Shown: positions 55,852-64,000 of the stretch, one piece after another
Layout of the letters: each line of letters begins with the position of its first letter
Position numbering within the stretch: the first letter of the stretch is position 1
From: Neisseria leonii
Lineage (GTDB): Bacteria; Pseudomonadota; Gammaproteobacteria; Burkholderiales; Neisseriaceae
Direction of reading: 5' to 3'
DNA length: 64,000 nt
NCBI RefSeq assembly: GCF_028776105.2
Contig: NZ_CP145606.1
Coordinates: 806,001 to 870,000, forward strand
Notes under the pieces: generated by a model
What the model was told of the DNA's origin: nothing
Database searches by the model: none
The model's input: the letters and a program-made list of their open reading frames with translations, nothing else
Program-made: the position numbers and the translations under genes

Positions 55852-55956
55852 CATAGTGAAAAAAACAGGCCGCCGCAAGCCATGCGGCTCCGGCCAACCC
55901 GAATCCCGCTGTTGGCGGTTGATGTCCGCCCGCCCGTTTTCATCCTGCGGCAGGTA

Positions 55957-55962
55957 TTGACA
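55957..55962 (+). promoter_or_regulatory. -35 box of the siderophore operon
   Basis: A perfect TTGACA. The matching -10 falls in the Fur box (TAATCA at 16-base spacing), so Fur bound there would exclude RNA polymerase. Confidence 0.6.
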
Positions 55963-55976
55963 GACATTCTTTTTTT

Positions 55977-55989
55977 GATAATCATTATC
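55977..55989. promoter_or_regulatory. Fur box
   Basis: GATAAT-C-ATTATC, a perfect 6-1-6 Fur core, about 110 bases before the receptor start. It implies iron repression of the whole six-gene operon. Confidence 0.85.
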
Positions 55990-56099
55990 GTTTTTATAAA
56001 TCAAGGCTCGGCAGACGGCCGAAAGGACATAACAGAATGGAAAGTCTGCGGATATGCCGGCCAAACCGTTCAACCGATTTTCACAAAAGGATTGAAATC

Positions 56100-58313
56100 A
56101 TGAATTTATTCAACAAGAAACCTTTGGCATTATTACTTGGCGGGATTTTTTCGGCCAACATGCTGTTGGTTTCCGCACAGGCACAGGCACAAACCGGTGA
56201 GGCAGACAAACCGGCAGCCGAAACAGCCGAATTGGATACCGTCCGGGTAAAGGGGGAAAGAAAGTCACCCACCATCACCGAAAATACAGACAGCTATACC
56301 ACTCCCATTACTTATTCGATTACCGGCATTCCGCAGGAGTTGAAAGATACGGTACAGTCCGCAAGCGTCATCACCAGCAGACGCCTCCAAGACCAGCCGG
56401 ATACCAACCGTGTCATTGATGTCGTCAATCAGGCAACGGGGCTGCATTTGTCGCAAATCGAAAGCGACCGGTACAGTCTGAGTTCGCGCGGCATGGGTAT
56501 CGACAGTATTTCGTATGACGGCGTAACGACTTACTACGATACCCGCTTCAATTACGGCGACAACCATATGGATACGGCACTGTACGACCGTGTCGAAGTG
56601 GTTCGCGGGGCAACCGGCTTTATGACGGGGCCGGGAAACCCGTCGGCTTCCATCAATCTGGTACGCAAACGGCCGACCAAAGACTTTCAGGGCAGCATAG
56701 CGGCAGGTGCAGGTTCGTGGAACCATTACCGGATTGAAACCGACCTGTCAGGCCGTCTGAACAGCAGCGGTTCCCTGCGCGGCCGCCTGGTAGGCGTTTA
56801 CCATACCCGCGACTCCTTCCTCGACCGCTACAACAACCGCCGCCACGTTTTATACGGCGTATTGGAAGCGGATTTGGGGGCACGCACCATGCTCAGCGCA
56901 GGTGCCAACTATCAGCGCAACCGTTCGCGCGGCGTGATGTCCGGGGGCCTGCCGCTGTTTTACAGCGACGGCACCATGACCCGTTATGACCGTTCGGCCA
57001 ATACGGCACCGGGCTGGGGAGCCGACAGCTACAACAGCCTGAGTGCTTATCTGACCCTGCACCACCGCTTCCAAAACGGCTGGCGGCTGGAAAGCAATTA
57101 CACCCTCAGCCGCAATACGCGCGAACTGAAGAGTGCTTATGTATACGGTTCGCCCGATCCGGCCGACAATACCGGCATGAATACGGCAGCAATCAGCCTG
57201 ATTGACGGTTCGCGCAAACAGGATGCCTTCGATATTAAGGTCAACGGTTTATACCGCCTGTTCGGCCGCGAACATGCCGCCCGCTTCAATTACAACTTCA
57301 ACCGCAACCATTACGACAACGGCTATCAGAGTCCCGTCAAAAATACGCTGCCCGCAAAATGGGGCGATTTCAGACGGCTCGGTTTCCCGGTACCCGAGCC
57401 GCAGTGGCAGTCTGAAACCTTTACCGCTTTGCGCGGTACCATAACCCAACATGCCGCATCCGGCATTACCGATCTGTCCCTGCACGACCGTTTGAATTTA
57501 ACCCTGGGCGCACGCCTGACAAACTATAAAGTGGCAGACGACAGTTTCGGCCCGTACTTCCGGCCTTACCGCAACCGCTTCAACGCCGTGTCGAAATATT
57601 TCGGTTTGAGCTATAAACTGAATGACCGGTATTCACTGTACGGCAGCTATACCGATATATTCCAACCGCAAACGACCGTCGATGCCGCAGGCAAATATCT
57701 GGATCCCGTCATCGGCGGAAACTACGAAATCGGCCTGAAAGGCGGTCTGCGCGAAGGCCGTCTGAATTTCTCTGTCGCCGCATTTGAAACCCGTCGGGAC
57801 AATGTCGCCCAACCGACAGGCGAGCGCCTGCCGGGCGGGCAACCTGTAAACCGCGCCGTCGACGGTGCCAAAACACGGGGATTTGATGCGGAACTGGCCG
57901 GCTCTCTGACAGACAACTGGAATATTCAGGCCGGCTTGACGACTTTTGTGGCACGCGATGCCGCCGGCCGCCGTATCAGTCTGCAGACGCCGAACCGTAT
58001 TTTCAAACTGTTTACCACATACCGCCTGCCCGCTCCGTTACAGCGTATGACCGTCGGCGGCGGGGTCAATTGGTACAGCGGAATCGAAGGTACCGTCCGT
58101 AATCCGCAAAACAAACCGGTCCAAGTACGTGCAGATGCCTATGCGGTAGCCAATCTGATGGCACGGTATGACTTTACCCCGCGCGCCTCGCTGAGCGTGA
58201 ATGTCAATAATCTGTTCGACAAACGCTATTACACCTGGTTCGGGCGGTATGAACAATACCAGTACGGCGCACCGCGCAATGCACTGGCCACTTTCCGCTA
58301 TCAATTCCGATGA
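56100..58313 (+). CDS. TonB-dependent ferric-siderophore receptor
   Basis: A 737-residue outer-membrane receptor. Signal peptide to about residue 30, TonB-box-like DTVRVKGER near 46-54, plug domain with SVITSRRLQDQPDTNRVIDV and VEVVRGATGFMTGPGNPSAS, then a 22-strand barrel ending FRYQFR with the required terminal aromatic-type residue pattern. The plug resembles FpvA/FoxA/FhuE-type hydroxamate or mixed siderophore receptors. AAGGATTG precedes the ATG. It heads the iron operon; the stop overlaps the next start. The exact siderophore is unknown. Confidence 0.93.
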   Translation: MNLFNKKPLALLLGGIFSANMLLVSAQAQAQTGEADKPAAETAELDTVRVKGERKSPTITENTDSYTTPITYSITGIPQELKDTVQSASVITSRRLQDQPDTNRVIDVVNQATGLHLSQIESDRYSLSSRGMGIDSISYDGVTTYYDTRFNYGDNHMDTALYDRVEVVRGATGFMTGPGNPSASINLVRKRPTKDFQGSIAAGAGSWNHYRIETDLSGRLNSSGSLRGRLVGVYHTRDSFLDRYNNRRHVLYGVLEADLGARTMLSAGANYQRNRSRGVMSGGLPLFYSDGTMTRYDRSANTAPGWGADSYNSLSAYLTLHHRFQNGWRLESNYTLSRNTRELKSAYVYGSPDPADNTGMNTAAISLIDGSRKQDAFDIKVNGLYRLFGREHAARFNYNFNRNHYDNGYQSPVKNTLPAKWGDFRRLGFPVPEPQWQSETFTALRGTITQHAASGITDLSLHDRLNLTLGARLTNYKVADDSFGPYFRPYRNRFNAVSKYFGLSYKLNDRYSLYGSYTDIFQPQTTVDAAGKYLDPVIGGNYEIGLKGGLREGRLNFSVAAFETRRDNVAQPTGERLPGGQPVNRAVDGAKTRGFDAELAGSLTDNWNIQAGLTTFVARDAAGRRISLQTPNRIFKLFTTYRLPAPLQRMTVGGGVNWYSGIEGTVRNPQNKPVQVRADAYAVANLMARYDFTPRASLSVNVNNLFDKRYYTWFGRYEQYQYGAPRNALATFRYQFR

Positions 58314-59353
58314 ACCGGCGCGATTTCTTATTGGCGGGCAGCCTCATGGCAGCAGGCTGCCTGCTCGGCTGCCGTCCGTTACCGTCCGGCACGAAGCCGC
58401 TGTTTGAGCATCCGGACAGCAGCGCGCCCTTCCCCGTCGTCATCCACGGCGCACTGGGCGATACGCGGATTGACCGGCCGCCGCAGCGGGTCGTGGCACT
58501 GGGCGCGGGCGCAGAGGATATTGCGCTGTCGCTCGGAGTCATACCGGTCGCGATTGAAACACATCTCTGGGGCGGCGACGAAAAGGGCTATCTGCCGTGG
58601 TTTAAAGAAGCGGTTTTACAGACTCGGCAGGTATTGCCGGATACGGTAGCCATGTATCCGGAATTGGATATAGAAAAAATTATCGGCTTAAAACCCGATT
58701 TGGTCTTGGCACCGCAATCGGGTATTTCTCCGGCCATCTTCAAACAATTATCCGGCTTTGTTCCGGTTGTTGCATATCCCGGGCGCGCCTGGCTGACCTC
58801 TGTGCAGGAACAGTTTGAAATCGCCGGTGCCGCATTGGGCAGGCTGCCTCAGGCCAGACAGGTATACCGCCTGATGCAGGAACAGATGGCCGCATACCGG
58901 GCCGCCTATCCGCATTTGCAGCAATATACATTTGCCTACCTGAACGCCGGCAGACATATGGTCAATTTATGGACTTATGTTGCCGGTGATCCGCGCGTTG
59001 ATGCATTAACACAGCTCGGGTTGGAGTTGGCTCCGTCGGTTCGGAATCTGCCGGTCAGATCCGGCAGTTTTGTTGCGGAAATCGGTCTGGAAAATGCCGA
59101 TATGCTTGCTGATGTCGATATTGTCGTCAGCGGGTTTATCAATGAACAGGCACGCGATGCAGTTGCCGCCGTTCCCCTCTATTCGGCCATTCCCGCGATC
59201 CGTAACGGGGCGTATGCGGCACTGACCGACAAGACATTAATCATGGCCATGTCTTACGGAACGCCTTTGAGCCTCAGTTGGGGTATTCCGCGCTTTATGC
59301 CGATACTGCTGGAAGCCGCCGCACGGGTTCCGGCGAAAATGGAAAGACTGTGA
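58310..59353 (+). CDS. Iron-siderophore substrate-binding protein
   Basis: A 347-residue periplasmic binding protein of the FecB/FhuD class. The N-terminus MNRRDFLLAGSLMAAGCLLGC has both a twin-arginine-like RRDFLL motif and a lipobox, so it may be a Tat-exported lipoprotein. The fold markers RVVALGAGAEDIALSLGV, LDIEKIIGLKPDLVLAP and the closing segment around YGTPLSLSW are visible. The ATG overlaps the receptor stop. It hands the ferric siderophore to the two permeases. Confidence 0.9.
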   Translation: MNRRDFLLAGSLMAAGCLLGCRPLPSGTKPLFEHPDSSAPFPVVIHGALGDTRIDRPPQRVVALGAGAEDIALSLGVIPVAIETHLWGGDEKGYLPWFKEAVLQTRQVLPDTVAMYPELDIEKIIGLKPDLVLAPQSGISPAIFKQLSGFVPVVAYPGRAWLTSVQEQFEIAGAALGRLPQARQVYRLMQEQMAAYRAAYPHLQQYTFAYLNAGRHMVNLWTYVAGDPRVDALTQLGLELAPSVRNLPVRSGSFVAEIGLENADMLADVDIVVSGFINEQARDAVAAVPLYSAIPAIRNGAYAALTDKTLIMAMSYGTPLSLSWGIPRFMPILLEAAARVPAKMERL

Positions 59354-60357
59354 TGAAATGGCAGATTTATCCGATTTTTATTTTGTCTGTACTGACCGTC
59401 ATGTGCCTGACTGCCTTTACCGGCGGATTGGCTTGGGGCAGCAAAACATTGGGCTTTGACGATGTATGGATTTTTTTGACTTCCCGCGAAACCGGAATCC
59501 CCGCCGCCCGGCACTATACGGATCTGGTCATTGAAAACCGCCTGTTCCGCACGCTGGGTACATTGCTCTGCGGTGCGGCATTGGGCACATCAGGTGCCTT
59601 AATGCAGGGGCTGACCCGTAACCCGCTGGCCGACAGCGGATTACTCGGCATTAATGCGGGCGCAGCCGCCCTGATTGTCTCCGCCGCCTTAGTGCCGTCT
59701 TGGCCAATCAACCCGTTTTGGCCGGCACTGACGGGGGCATTGGCAGTCGCGGCCTTTGTCAGTATGCTCGGCTTGGGCAAAGGCGGTGATGCCGGCGGTT
59801 TGATGATTTTGGCAGGTATGGCCGTATCGGTATGCCTGTATGCCTATGTCCAAATGGTTATCCAGCTCAACCCGCAGGTATTCGACCAATACCGTTTTTG
59901 GGCAAGCGGTTCGTTCGGCGGCATAAAAGCCGTACAGCTTGCCGGGGTACTGCCCTTTTGGATCGCAGGAACGGTACTTGCCCTGTTCTGCGGACGGTAT
60001 GTCAATTTAATCGCGCTGGACAAACAGACGGCCTTATCTCTGGGCGCCAATGTACTGCTCATCCGTGCAGCCGTTTTATTGGCGGCGGCAACATTATCGG
60101 CCGTCTCTGTGGCGCTGGCCGGCCCCATTGCCTTCATCGGCTTGGGTGCCGTACATATCGCACGCAGACTCATCGGCAGCGACTACCGCTTTTTAATTCC
60201 GGCAGCCATGCTCAATGGTGCCGCTTTGCTGTGCGGTGCCGATATTTTGGCCAGAACGGTAGTCAGGCCGTCTGAAATCGCCACCGGCATTATGACGGCA
60301 CTGCTGGGCGCATCCCTGCTCTACGTACTGGTCATGCTCAAAAGGACAAGGATATGA
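59353..60357 (+). CDS. FecCD-type siderophore ABC permease 1
   Basis: A 334-residue permease with about nine or ten helices. The BtuC/FecCD motif GTSGALMQGLTRNPLADSGL is clear, and GPIAFIGLGAVHIARRLIG holds the ATPase-coupling loop. The start overlaps the binding-protein stop (TGATG) and GGAAAG precedes it. It forms a heterodimer with the next gene product. Confidence 0.92.
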   Translation: MKWQIYPIFILSVLTVMCLTAFTGGLAWGSKTLGFDDVWIFLTSRETGIPAARHYTDLVIENRLFRTLGTLLCGAALGTSGALMQGLTRNPLADSGLLGINAGAAALIVSAALVPSWPINPFWPALTGALAVAAFVSMLGLGKGGDAGGLMILAGMAVSVCLYAYVQMVIQLNPQVFDQYRFWASGSFGGIKAVQLAGVLPFWIAGTVLALFCGRYVNLIALDKQTALSLGANVLLIRAAVLLAAATLSAVSVALAGPIAFIGLGAVHIARRLIGSDYRFLIPAAMLNGAALLCGADILARTVVRPSEIATGIMTALLGASLLYVLVMLKRTRI

Positions 60358-61358
60358 ACCGCTTTGCTTTATTGCTGCCGGTACCCCGCGCCGGACTTTA
60401 TGCCTGCGCGGGCATGATTTTATCGGCATTAATCATGGCATTATCCACTTTGTCCGGGAAATACCAGTCATTGCTGCCGCAACTGCCCGCACTGTTACTG
60501 AATCAGGCAGATCCTGTTACCGACTGGCTGTTTTGGCAACTCTGGCTGCCGCGTACCGTCATTGCGGCAGGTGTGGGTGCAGCCTTGGCTGTGTCGGGCA
60601 GTATCTTTCAAACGCTGACATACAATCCTTTGGGCAGCCCGGACATTATCGGAGTCAATGCCGGTGCGGCAGCAGGGGCAGTACTGTCTGCATTAATCTG
60701 GCCGGGATATATCCCCGCAACAGCAGGTGCACTGCTCGGTGCACTGGCTGCCGTGCTGCTGGTCGCTTTTGCCGGACGGGAACGGCTGTCTTTCGGCATC
60801 CATATGATTGTGGCCGGCGTGGCCGTCAATGCCGCTGCGGTTGCCGTTGTCCAATTCGGCTTGACCGGTGTCCGTCAGGAAGACGCACAGCAAATGGCCG
60901 CCTGGCTGAGCGGCAGTTTGGCACAGCGCGGCTGGCAGGAAGCTGCCGTTATCTGGTTGGTGCTGCCAGCCTGCCTTTTGGTTCTGTACTCACAGAAAAC
61001 GGCATTGGATATTTGGGCTGCCGGACGGCAGGCAGCAGCAGGCGTGGGCATCAATATTCCGCTGACATTTATACTGTCTCTGACTGCGGCAACCGTCTTG
61101 GCCGCAGCTGCCGTCGTAGCTGCCGGGCCGGTATCCTTCATTGCTCTGGCTTCACCGCATATCGTTAAAAGTATGCTGAAAAGCAGCCGGTGGCTGTGGC
61201 TGCAAACGGCACTGACCGGGTCACTGCTCTTGCTGGCAGCAGATGCAGCAGCCCGCCTGCTGCCGTTTTCCTCCCAACTCCCGGTAGGCGTACTGACGGC
61301 CGCACTGGGCGGATGCTATTTACTTTTACTGCTGATTCGCGAATGGTGGAACAAATGA
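60354..61358 (+). CDS. FecCD-type siderophore ABC permease 2
   Basis: A 334-residue partner permease with the motifs VSGSIFQTLTYNPLGSPDII and GPVSFIALASPHIVKSML. Its ATG overlaps the stop of the first permease (ATGA). The two permeases are only distantly similar, as in other FecCD pairs. Confidence 0.92.
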   Translation: MNRFALLLPVPRAGLYACAGMILSALIMALSTLSGKYQSLLPQLPALLLNQADPVTDWLFWQLWLPRTVIAAGVGAALAVSGSIFQTLTYNPLGSPDIIGVNAGAAAGAVLSALIWPGYIPATAGALLGALAAVLLVAFAGRERLSFGIHMIVAGVAVNAAAVAVVQFGLTGVRQEDAQQMAAWLSGSLAQRGWQEAAVIWLVLPACLLVLYSQKTALDIWAAGRQAAAGVGINIPLTFILSLTAATVLAAAAVVAAGPVSFIALASPHIVKSMLKSSRWLWLQTALTGSLLLLAADAAARLLPFSSQLPVGVLTAALGGCYLLLLLIREWWNK

Positions 61359-62125
61359 ACACAGCCGTTTACGCACCGCAAACCGCAAACCTGCTGGCGC
61401 AAATCCATCAACTCCTCCCCAGACTTTCAGGCCGTCTGAACGATACTGCTGCCGGCACTTTCCGACTCGGATGCCGAAACAATATTAACGACATCAAACA
61501 GCTGTACGAACATTTGCAGCAGCAGCACCCGGAAGGGGGGAAAATCTTTTGGTCTTGCCGCACATGGGCACTACTCATCTGGCAGCCGATTTATCTGACC
61601 GTTTTAAGCGTACAACTGCTGGGTAAGGCGGTCAGCCTGAACCGCTTCGGCATCATTACAGACCGATCCGGCGTTGCCGCTTACAGCCTCAGTCCGCGGG
61701 CTGTCTATACAGGCAAACCGTCCCATCTGGTTCTCTTTGCCGGACGGCAGATTAAAGCAACGGGCGATCACATTTACACATGCTTGCGCGAAATTACCCC
61801 GTTCAATATGAAATTGGCCGCCAAACTGCAGACAGACTGCCTGGTTTCCGCCCTACTGTTCCAAAACACGCATTACACGCAAAACAGCAAAAACGAATTG
61901 GACCGGCTGATTGCCGAATGGTTGGCCGCCGCAGGACTGCCCGACTGCCAAGCGACCTTTTATTTAAACCAGACCCGCCGGACTTTCGGCTTCAACCGGC
62001 AGGCATGTTGTCAGGAATTCCGCCTGACATCGGGCAGCTTGTGCGATGCCTGTCCGCGCCTGCCCTTATCCGAACGGGTCTACCGTATGACACAGACTGA
62101 AAGCCCCCTCCATGCTGAAAGCTGA
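61355..62125 (+). CDS. FhuF-like siderophore-iron reductase
   Basis: A 256-residue cytoplasmic protein. The C-terminal CC-x10-C-x2-C motif (CCQEFRLTSGSLCDAC, residues 218-233) is exactly the unusual 2Fe-2S site of E. coli FhuF, which reduces ferric hydroxamate siderophores. The N-terminal two thirds is weakly conserved, with no other motif. Placed inside the uptake operon with overlapping start and stop codons, so iron release after import is the natural role. The 3' end overlaps the ATPase gene by 14 bases. Confidence 0.82.
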   Translation: MNTAVYAPQTANLLAQIHQLLPRLSGRLNDTAAGTFRLGCRNNINDIKQLYEHLQQQHPEGGKIFWSCRTWALLIWQPIYLTVLSVQLLGKAVSLNRFGIITDRSGVAAYSLSPRAVYTGKPSHLVLFAGRQIKATGDHIYTCLREITPFNMKLAAKLQTDCLVSALLFQNTHYTQNSKNELDRLIAEWLAAAGLPDCQATFYLNQTRRTFGFNRQACCQEFRLTSGSLCDACPRLPLSERVYRMTQTESPLHAES

Positions 62126-62912
62126 AAATATTACCTTGTCTTACCAAAACCAAACCGTTATCGAGCATCTCTCTTTCTCGCCGCCGGAGCAGAAAATAAC
62201 GGTTTTTATCGGCGCCAACGGATGCGGCAAATCCACACTGTTAAAATCCTATGCACGCCAGCTTCCGCCGCAAAATGGAAACATTATCCTGAACGGCGAA
62301 GACATCTATCAAACCTCGGGCAGACAGACCGCCAAACAATTAGCCATGCTGGCCCAGTCGGCAACCGCGCCCGAACATCTGACAGCAGAACAATTGGTCC
62401 GCTACGGCCGCTATCCCCACAGGCAGCTGCTGGCACGGTGGAGCGATGAAGACGAAAATCAAGTCAACCAAGCCATGCTGCTGACCGGAATACAGGCCTA
62501 TTCCGCCCGGTTTCTTGCCGACTTATCGGGCGGGCAGCGCCAACGTGTCTGGATCGCCATGGTACTGGCACAGAACACACCTTACATTCTGCTGGACGAG
62601 CCGACTACTTATCTGGACTTGGCTTATCAGATAGAAATTCTTGATTTGCTGCAAACACTCAACAGGACACAACGCAAAACCATCGTCATGGTTTTGCATG
62701 ACCTGAACTTGGCCGCACGGTATGCCGACTATGTTGCGGCAGTCAAAAACAAAACCGTCATCTGCTCGGGCAGCCCGCAACAGGTCTTTACGGAAGACAA
62801 TATCCGAAACATTCTCAACCTGGACTGCAAAATCATCACCGACCCCTACTGCGGCACGCCGCTCTGTATCCCGCTCGGCAGCAGCCGGCCGCCAGATCAA
62901 ATCAAACGATGA
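62112..62912 (+). CDS. Iron-siderophore ABC transporter ATPase
   Basis: A 266-residue FecE/FepC-type ATPase: Walker A GANGCGKST at 34-42, signature LSGGQRQRVWIAM, Walker B YILLDEPTTYLDL, and the switch histidine in MVLHDLNLA. It drives the two permeases. It is the last gene of the operon and overlaps the reductase gene. No strong terminator is evident before the convergent gene at 62976. Confidence 0.95.
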   Translation: MLKAENITLSYQNQTVIEHLSFSPPEQKITVFIGANGCGKSTLLKSYARQLPPQNGNIILNGEDIYQTSGRQTAKQLAMLAQSATAPEHLTAEQLVRYGRYPHRQLLARWSDEDENQVNQAMLLTGIQAYSARFLADLSGGQRQRVWIAMVLAQNTPYILLDEPTTYLDLAYQIEILDLLQTLNRTQRKTIVMVLHDLNLAARYADYVAAVKNKTVICSGSPQQVFTEDNIRNILNLDCKIITDPYCGTPLCIPLGSSRPPDQIKR

Positions 62913-62975
62913 ACCGCACCCCATCAATCAACCCAACCGCCGCAAGGGCGGCCGCCTGCATCTTACCCGCCCAGC

Positions 62976-63848
62976 TCAATCCAGCACCACCGCATGAACA
63001 CCCGCTGCCAACGCCAGCTTGTGCAGTACCGCAGACGGCATCGCACTATGCTGCAAACCGCGCAGATTGGCCAGTACCGGCAGATGGCTCAAACGGCGCA
63101 CCTGCACCACGGCTTCCACATCCAGCCTGTGCGGGTATTCGGCGGTAAAACTCAATGTTCCGGCCTCCCCCAAAATAATCTGGGCATTGCCTTTGAGTGC
63201 AATCTGTTCGGCCGCCACCAGCCATTGACGGTAGGTATGGTGTTTGTCTTTACACAGCACCAGCGGCGTATTCAGACGGCCTACCTCTTCCTGCAACGCA
63301 CGGTTGGTCATCAGTTCTCCGCCCAAATACAGCACATCGGCCTCCGCCTGCAAGGCATGGGCGATTTGGCGGACATCGCGTATCCGCACCAAAACGGGTT
63401 TCTCCGCCCCGTGGCACGCCGCCACCGTCTCGCGCATGGCGCGGATCTGCTCTTTTTCGCTGATGCGGCCGTTGTCGGCATAGGGGTGGTTGTCGACAAA
63501 AAACGGATCGCCGTACAGCGCGTCAAACGCGGCCATATCTGCCGTCCGCACTCCAATACGCACGCATTTTTCCCCGCCGAACGCGACACCGCGCACATGA
63601 ATCACACTGTCCTCGGGCTGCGCTTCGCGGCTGACAATGCGCCAGTCGTCCAACACCCGAATAGCACGCTCCACCTGCGGCAGCGCGGCTGCCTCCTGCG
63701 GTTGCAGAATGCGCTCATCGCCCACCGCACCGATAATTGTCCGCTCCTCGCCGCGCGAAATATGCTCCTGCAACCCCCTGCTGCGGATCAGTGCCACCAC
63801 CGCCGCTACCGCTGCCTCATCGGCATACTTCTGCATCACAATAATCAT
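62976..63848 (-). CDS. DAHP-synthase-like protein with degenerate active site
   Basis: A 290-residue protein whose plan follows the Thermotoga/Bacillus-type DAHP synthase: a ferredoxin-like N-terminal domain (MIIVMQKYADEAAVAAVVAL, HISRGEERTIIGAVGD), then a barrel. The expected catalytic motifs are missing: GPCSVE is replaced by VRIGVRTAD, KPRTSPYSFQG by VDNHPYADNG, CERG by GEAG and DPSHSGG by NLRGLQH. Residues around QIALKGNAQIILGEAGTLSF still show the relationship. It is therefore unlikely to make DAHP and may be a regulatory or repurposed relative. GGGGGCAGGA precedes the ATG; the longer upstream frame contains uptake sequences. Confidence 0.7.
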   Translation of the reverse strand: MIIVMQKYADEAAVAAVVALIRSRGLQEHISRGEERTIIGAVGDERILQPQEAAALPQVERAIRVLDDWRIVSREAQPEDSVIHVRGVAFGGEKCVRIGVRTADMAAFDALYGDPFFVDNHPYADNGRISEKEQIRAMRETVAACHGAEKPVLVRIRDVRQIAHALQAEADVLYLGGELMTNRALQEEVGRLNTPLVLCKDKHHTYRQWLVAAEQIALKGNAQIILGEAGTLSFTAEYPHRLDVEAVVQVRRLSHLPVLANLRGLQHSAMPSAVLHKLALAAGVHAVVLD

Positions 63849-63910
63849 TCCTGCCCCCTGTCCGTGGTTTGCGCCGATGGTAGCAAGTTTTCCCGCCGCT
63901 GACCATGCAG

Positions 63911-63967
63911 GGCCGTCTGAAAACAGTCTCCCGAAACACTGAACGACCGCCGCCGTTTTCAGACGGC
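63911..63967. terminator. Uptake-sequence inverted pair at the right edge
   Basis: GGGCCGTCTGAAAAC ... GTTTTCAGACGGCCC with a 30-base loop, upstream of the DAHP-synthase-like gene; probably the terminator of the gene beyond the window. Confidence 0.55.
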
Positions 63968-64000
63968 CCGAACCGTGCTTTTTCCCCAAGATGCGATTTG

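Larger units (their letters stand above)
55822..56099. promoter_or_regulatory. Divergent control region of export and siderophore operons
   Basis: 278 bases with the TetR operator at the left, the Fur box and TTGACA at the right, and no gene in between. The two regulators' sites are about 125 bases apart, so each operon probably has its own control. Confidence 0.65.

Noticed and set aside
1..64000. tRNA, rRNA, tmRNA or known small RNA genes
   Set aside because: No cloverleaf with GGTTCGA-type arm and no rRNA signature was noticed by eye; a covariance-model search would be decisive.

Overview
The window is chromosomal DNA from a member of the Neisseriaceae, most likely a commensal or animal Neisseria rather than N. 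meningitidis or N. gonorrhoeae. The main evidence is the very frequent DNA uptake sequence AGGCCGTCTGAA (the AG-DUS dialect), often as inverted pairs just after stop codons where they form terminator hairpins. The classical ATGCCGTCTGAA form is rarer. Gene content agrees: HemO-type haem oxygenase, PilW, a hisS-yfgM-der cluster without bamB, and a cyanide-insensitive-type cytochrome bd. No rRNA, tRNA, CRISPR array or complete insertion sequence was seen.

Layout. 0-7 kb: end of an unknown gene, an MFS transporter, an argP-type regulator divergent from an argO-type exporter, an Smr protein, and dnaX-ebfC (dnaX carries a textbook -1 frameshift signal). 7-14 kb: a rearranged sulfur-assimilation locus (cysI, cysJ, cysN; no cysD or cysH in the window), interrupted by an SMR-family efflux gene, a hisC-like gene fragment, uptake sequences of foreign dialect and a duplicated upstream segment. 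14-24 kb: alaA, a polyamine-binding lipoprotein, rppH, fadH, cysK, dapF and two small lipoproteins. 24-28 kb: cydAB, a glutathione transferase and hemO. 28-29 kb: an AT-richer, gene-poor patch with palindromic repeats and decayed coding sequence. 29-38 kb: glnA, a lytic transglycosylase, proS, then nrdA-nrdB-2Fe2S ferredoxin. 38-48 kb: hfq, der, yfgM, hisS, ispG, rodZ, pilW, rlmN, ndk and zapE, an order close to the classical gammaproteobacterial one. 48-56 kb: a TetR-controlled export operon (TetR, HlyD-type adaptor, RbbA-like fused ABC protein, second permease, outer-membrane channel) that contains a 30-bp tandem repeat array. 56-63 kb: a compact Fur-controlled ferric-siderophore uptake operon (receptor, binding protein, two permeases, FhuF-like reductase, ATPase). 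63-64 kb: a DAHP-synthase-like protein that lacks the usual active-site motifs.

How the genes work together. CysJ and CysI form the NADPH sulfite reductase and CysK makes cysteine from the sulfide. CysN needs CysD, which must lie elsewhere or be lost. NrdA, NrdB and the ferredoxin form a class Ia ribonucleotide reductase with its iron-maintenance partner. The siderophore operon has no biosynthesis genes, so the organism probably uses siderophores made by neighbours, reducing the iron with the FhuF-like protein; HemO adds haem as an iron source.

The items most worth a second look are the dnaX frameshift cassette, the duplicated cys upstream segment with nearby foreign-dialect uptake sequences, the family of about 16 palindromic elements, the 30-bp array that is open in all six frames, the catalytically degenerate DAHP-synthase homologue, and a DnaA-box cluster beside an AT-rich tract between proS and the ribonucleotide reductase genes. 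Everything was read by eye; family assignments rest on recalled motifs, not on database searches.
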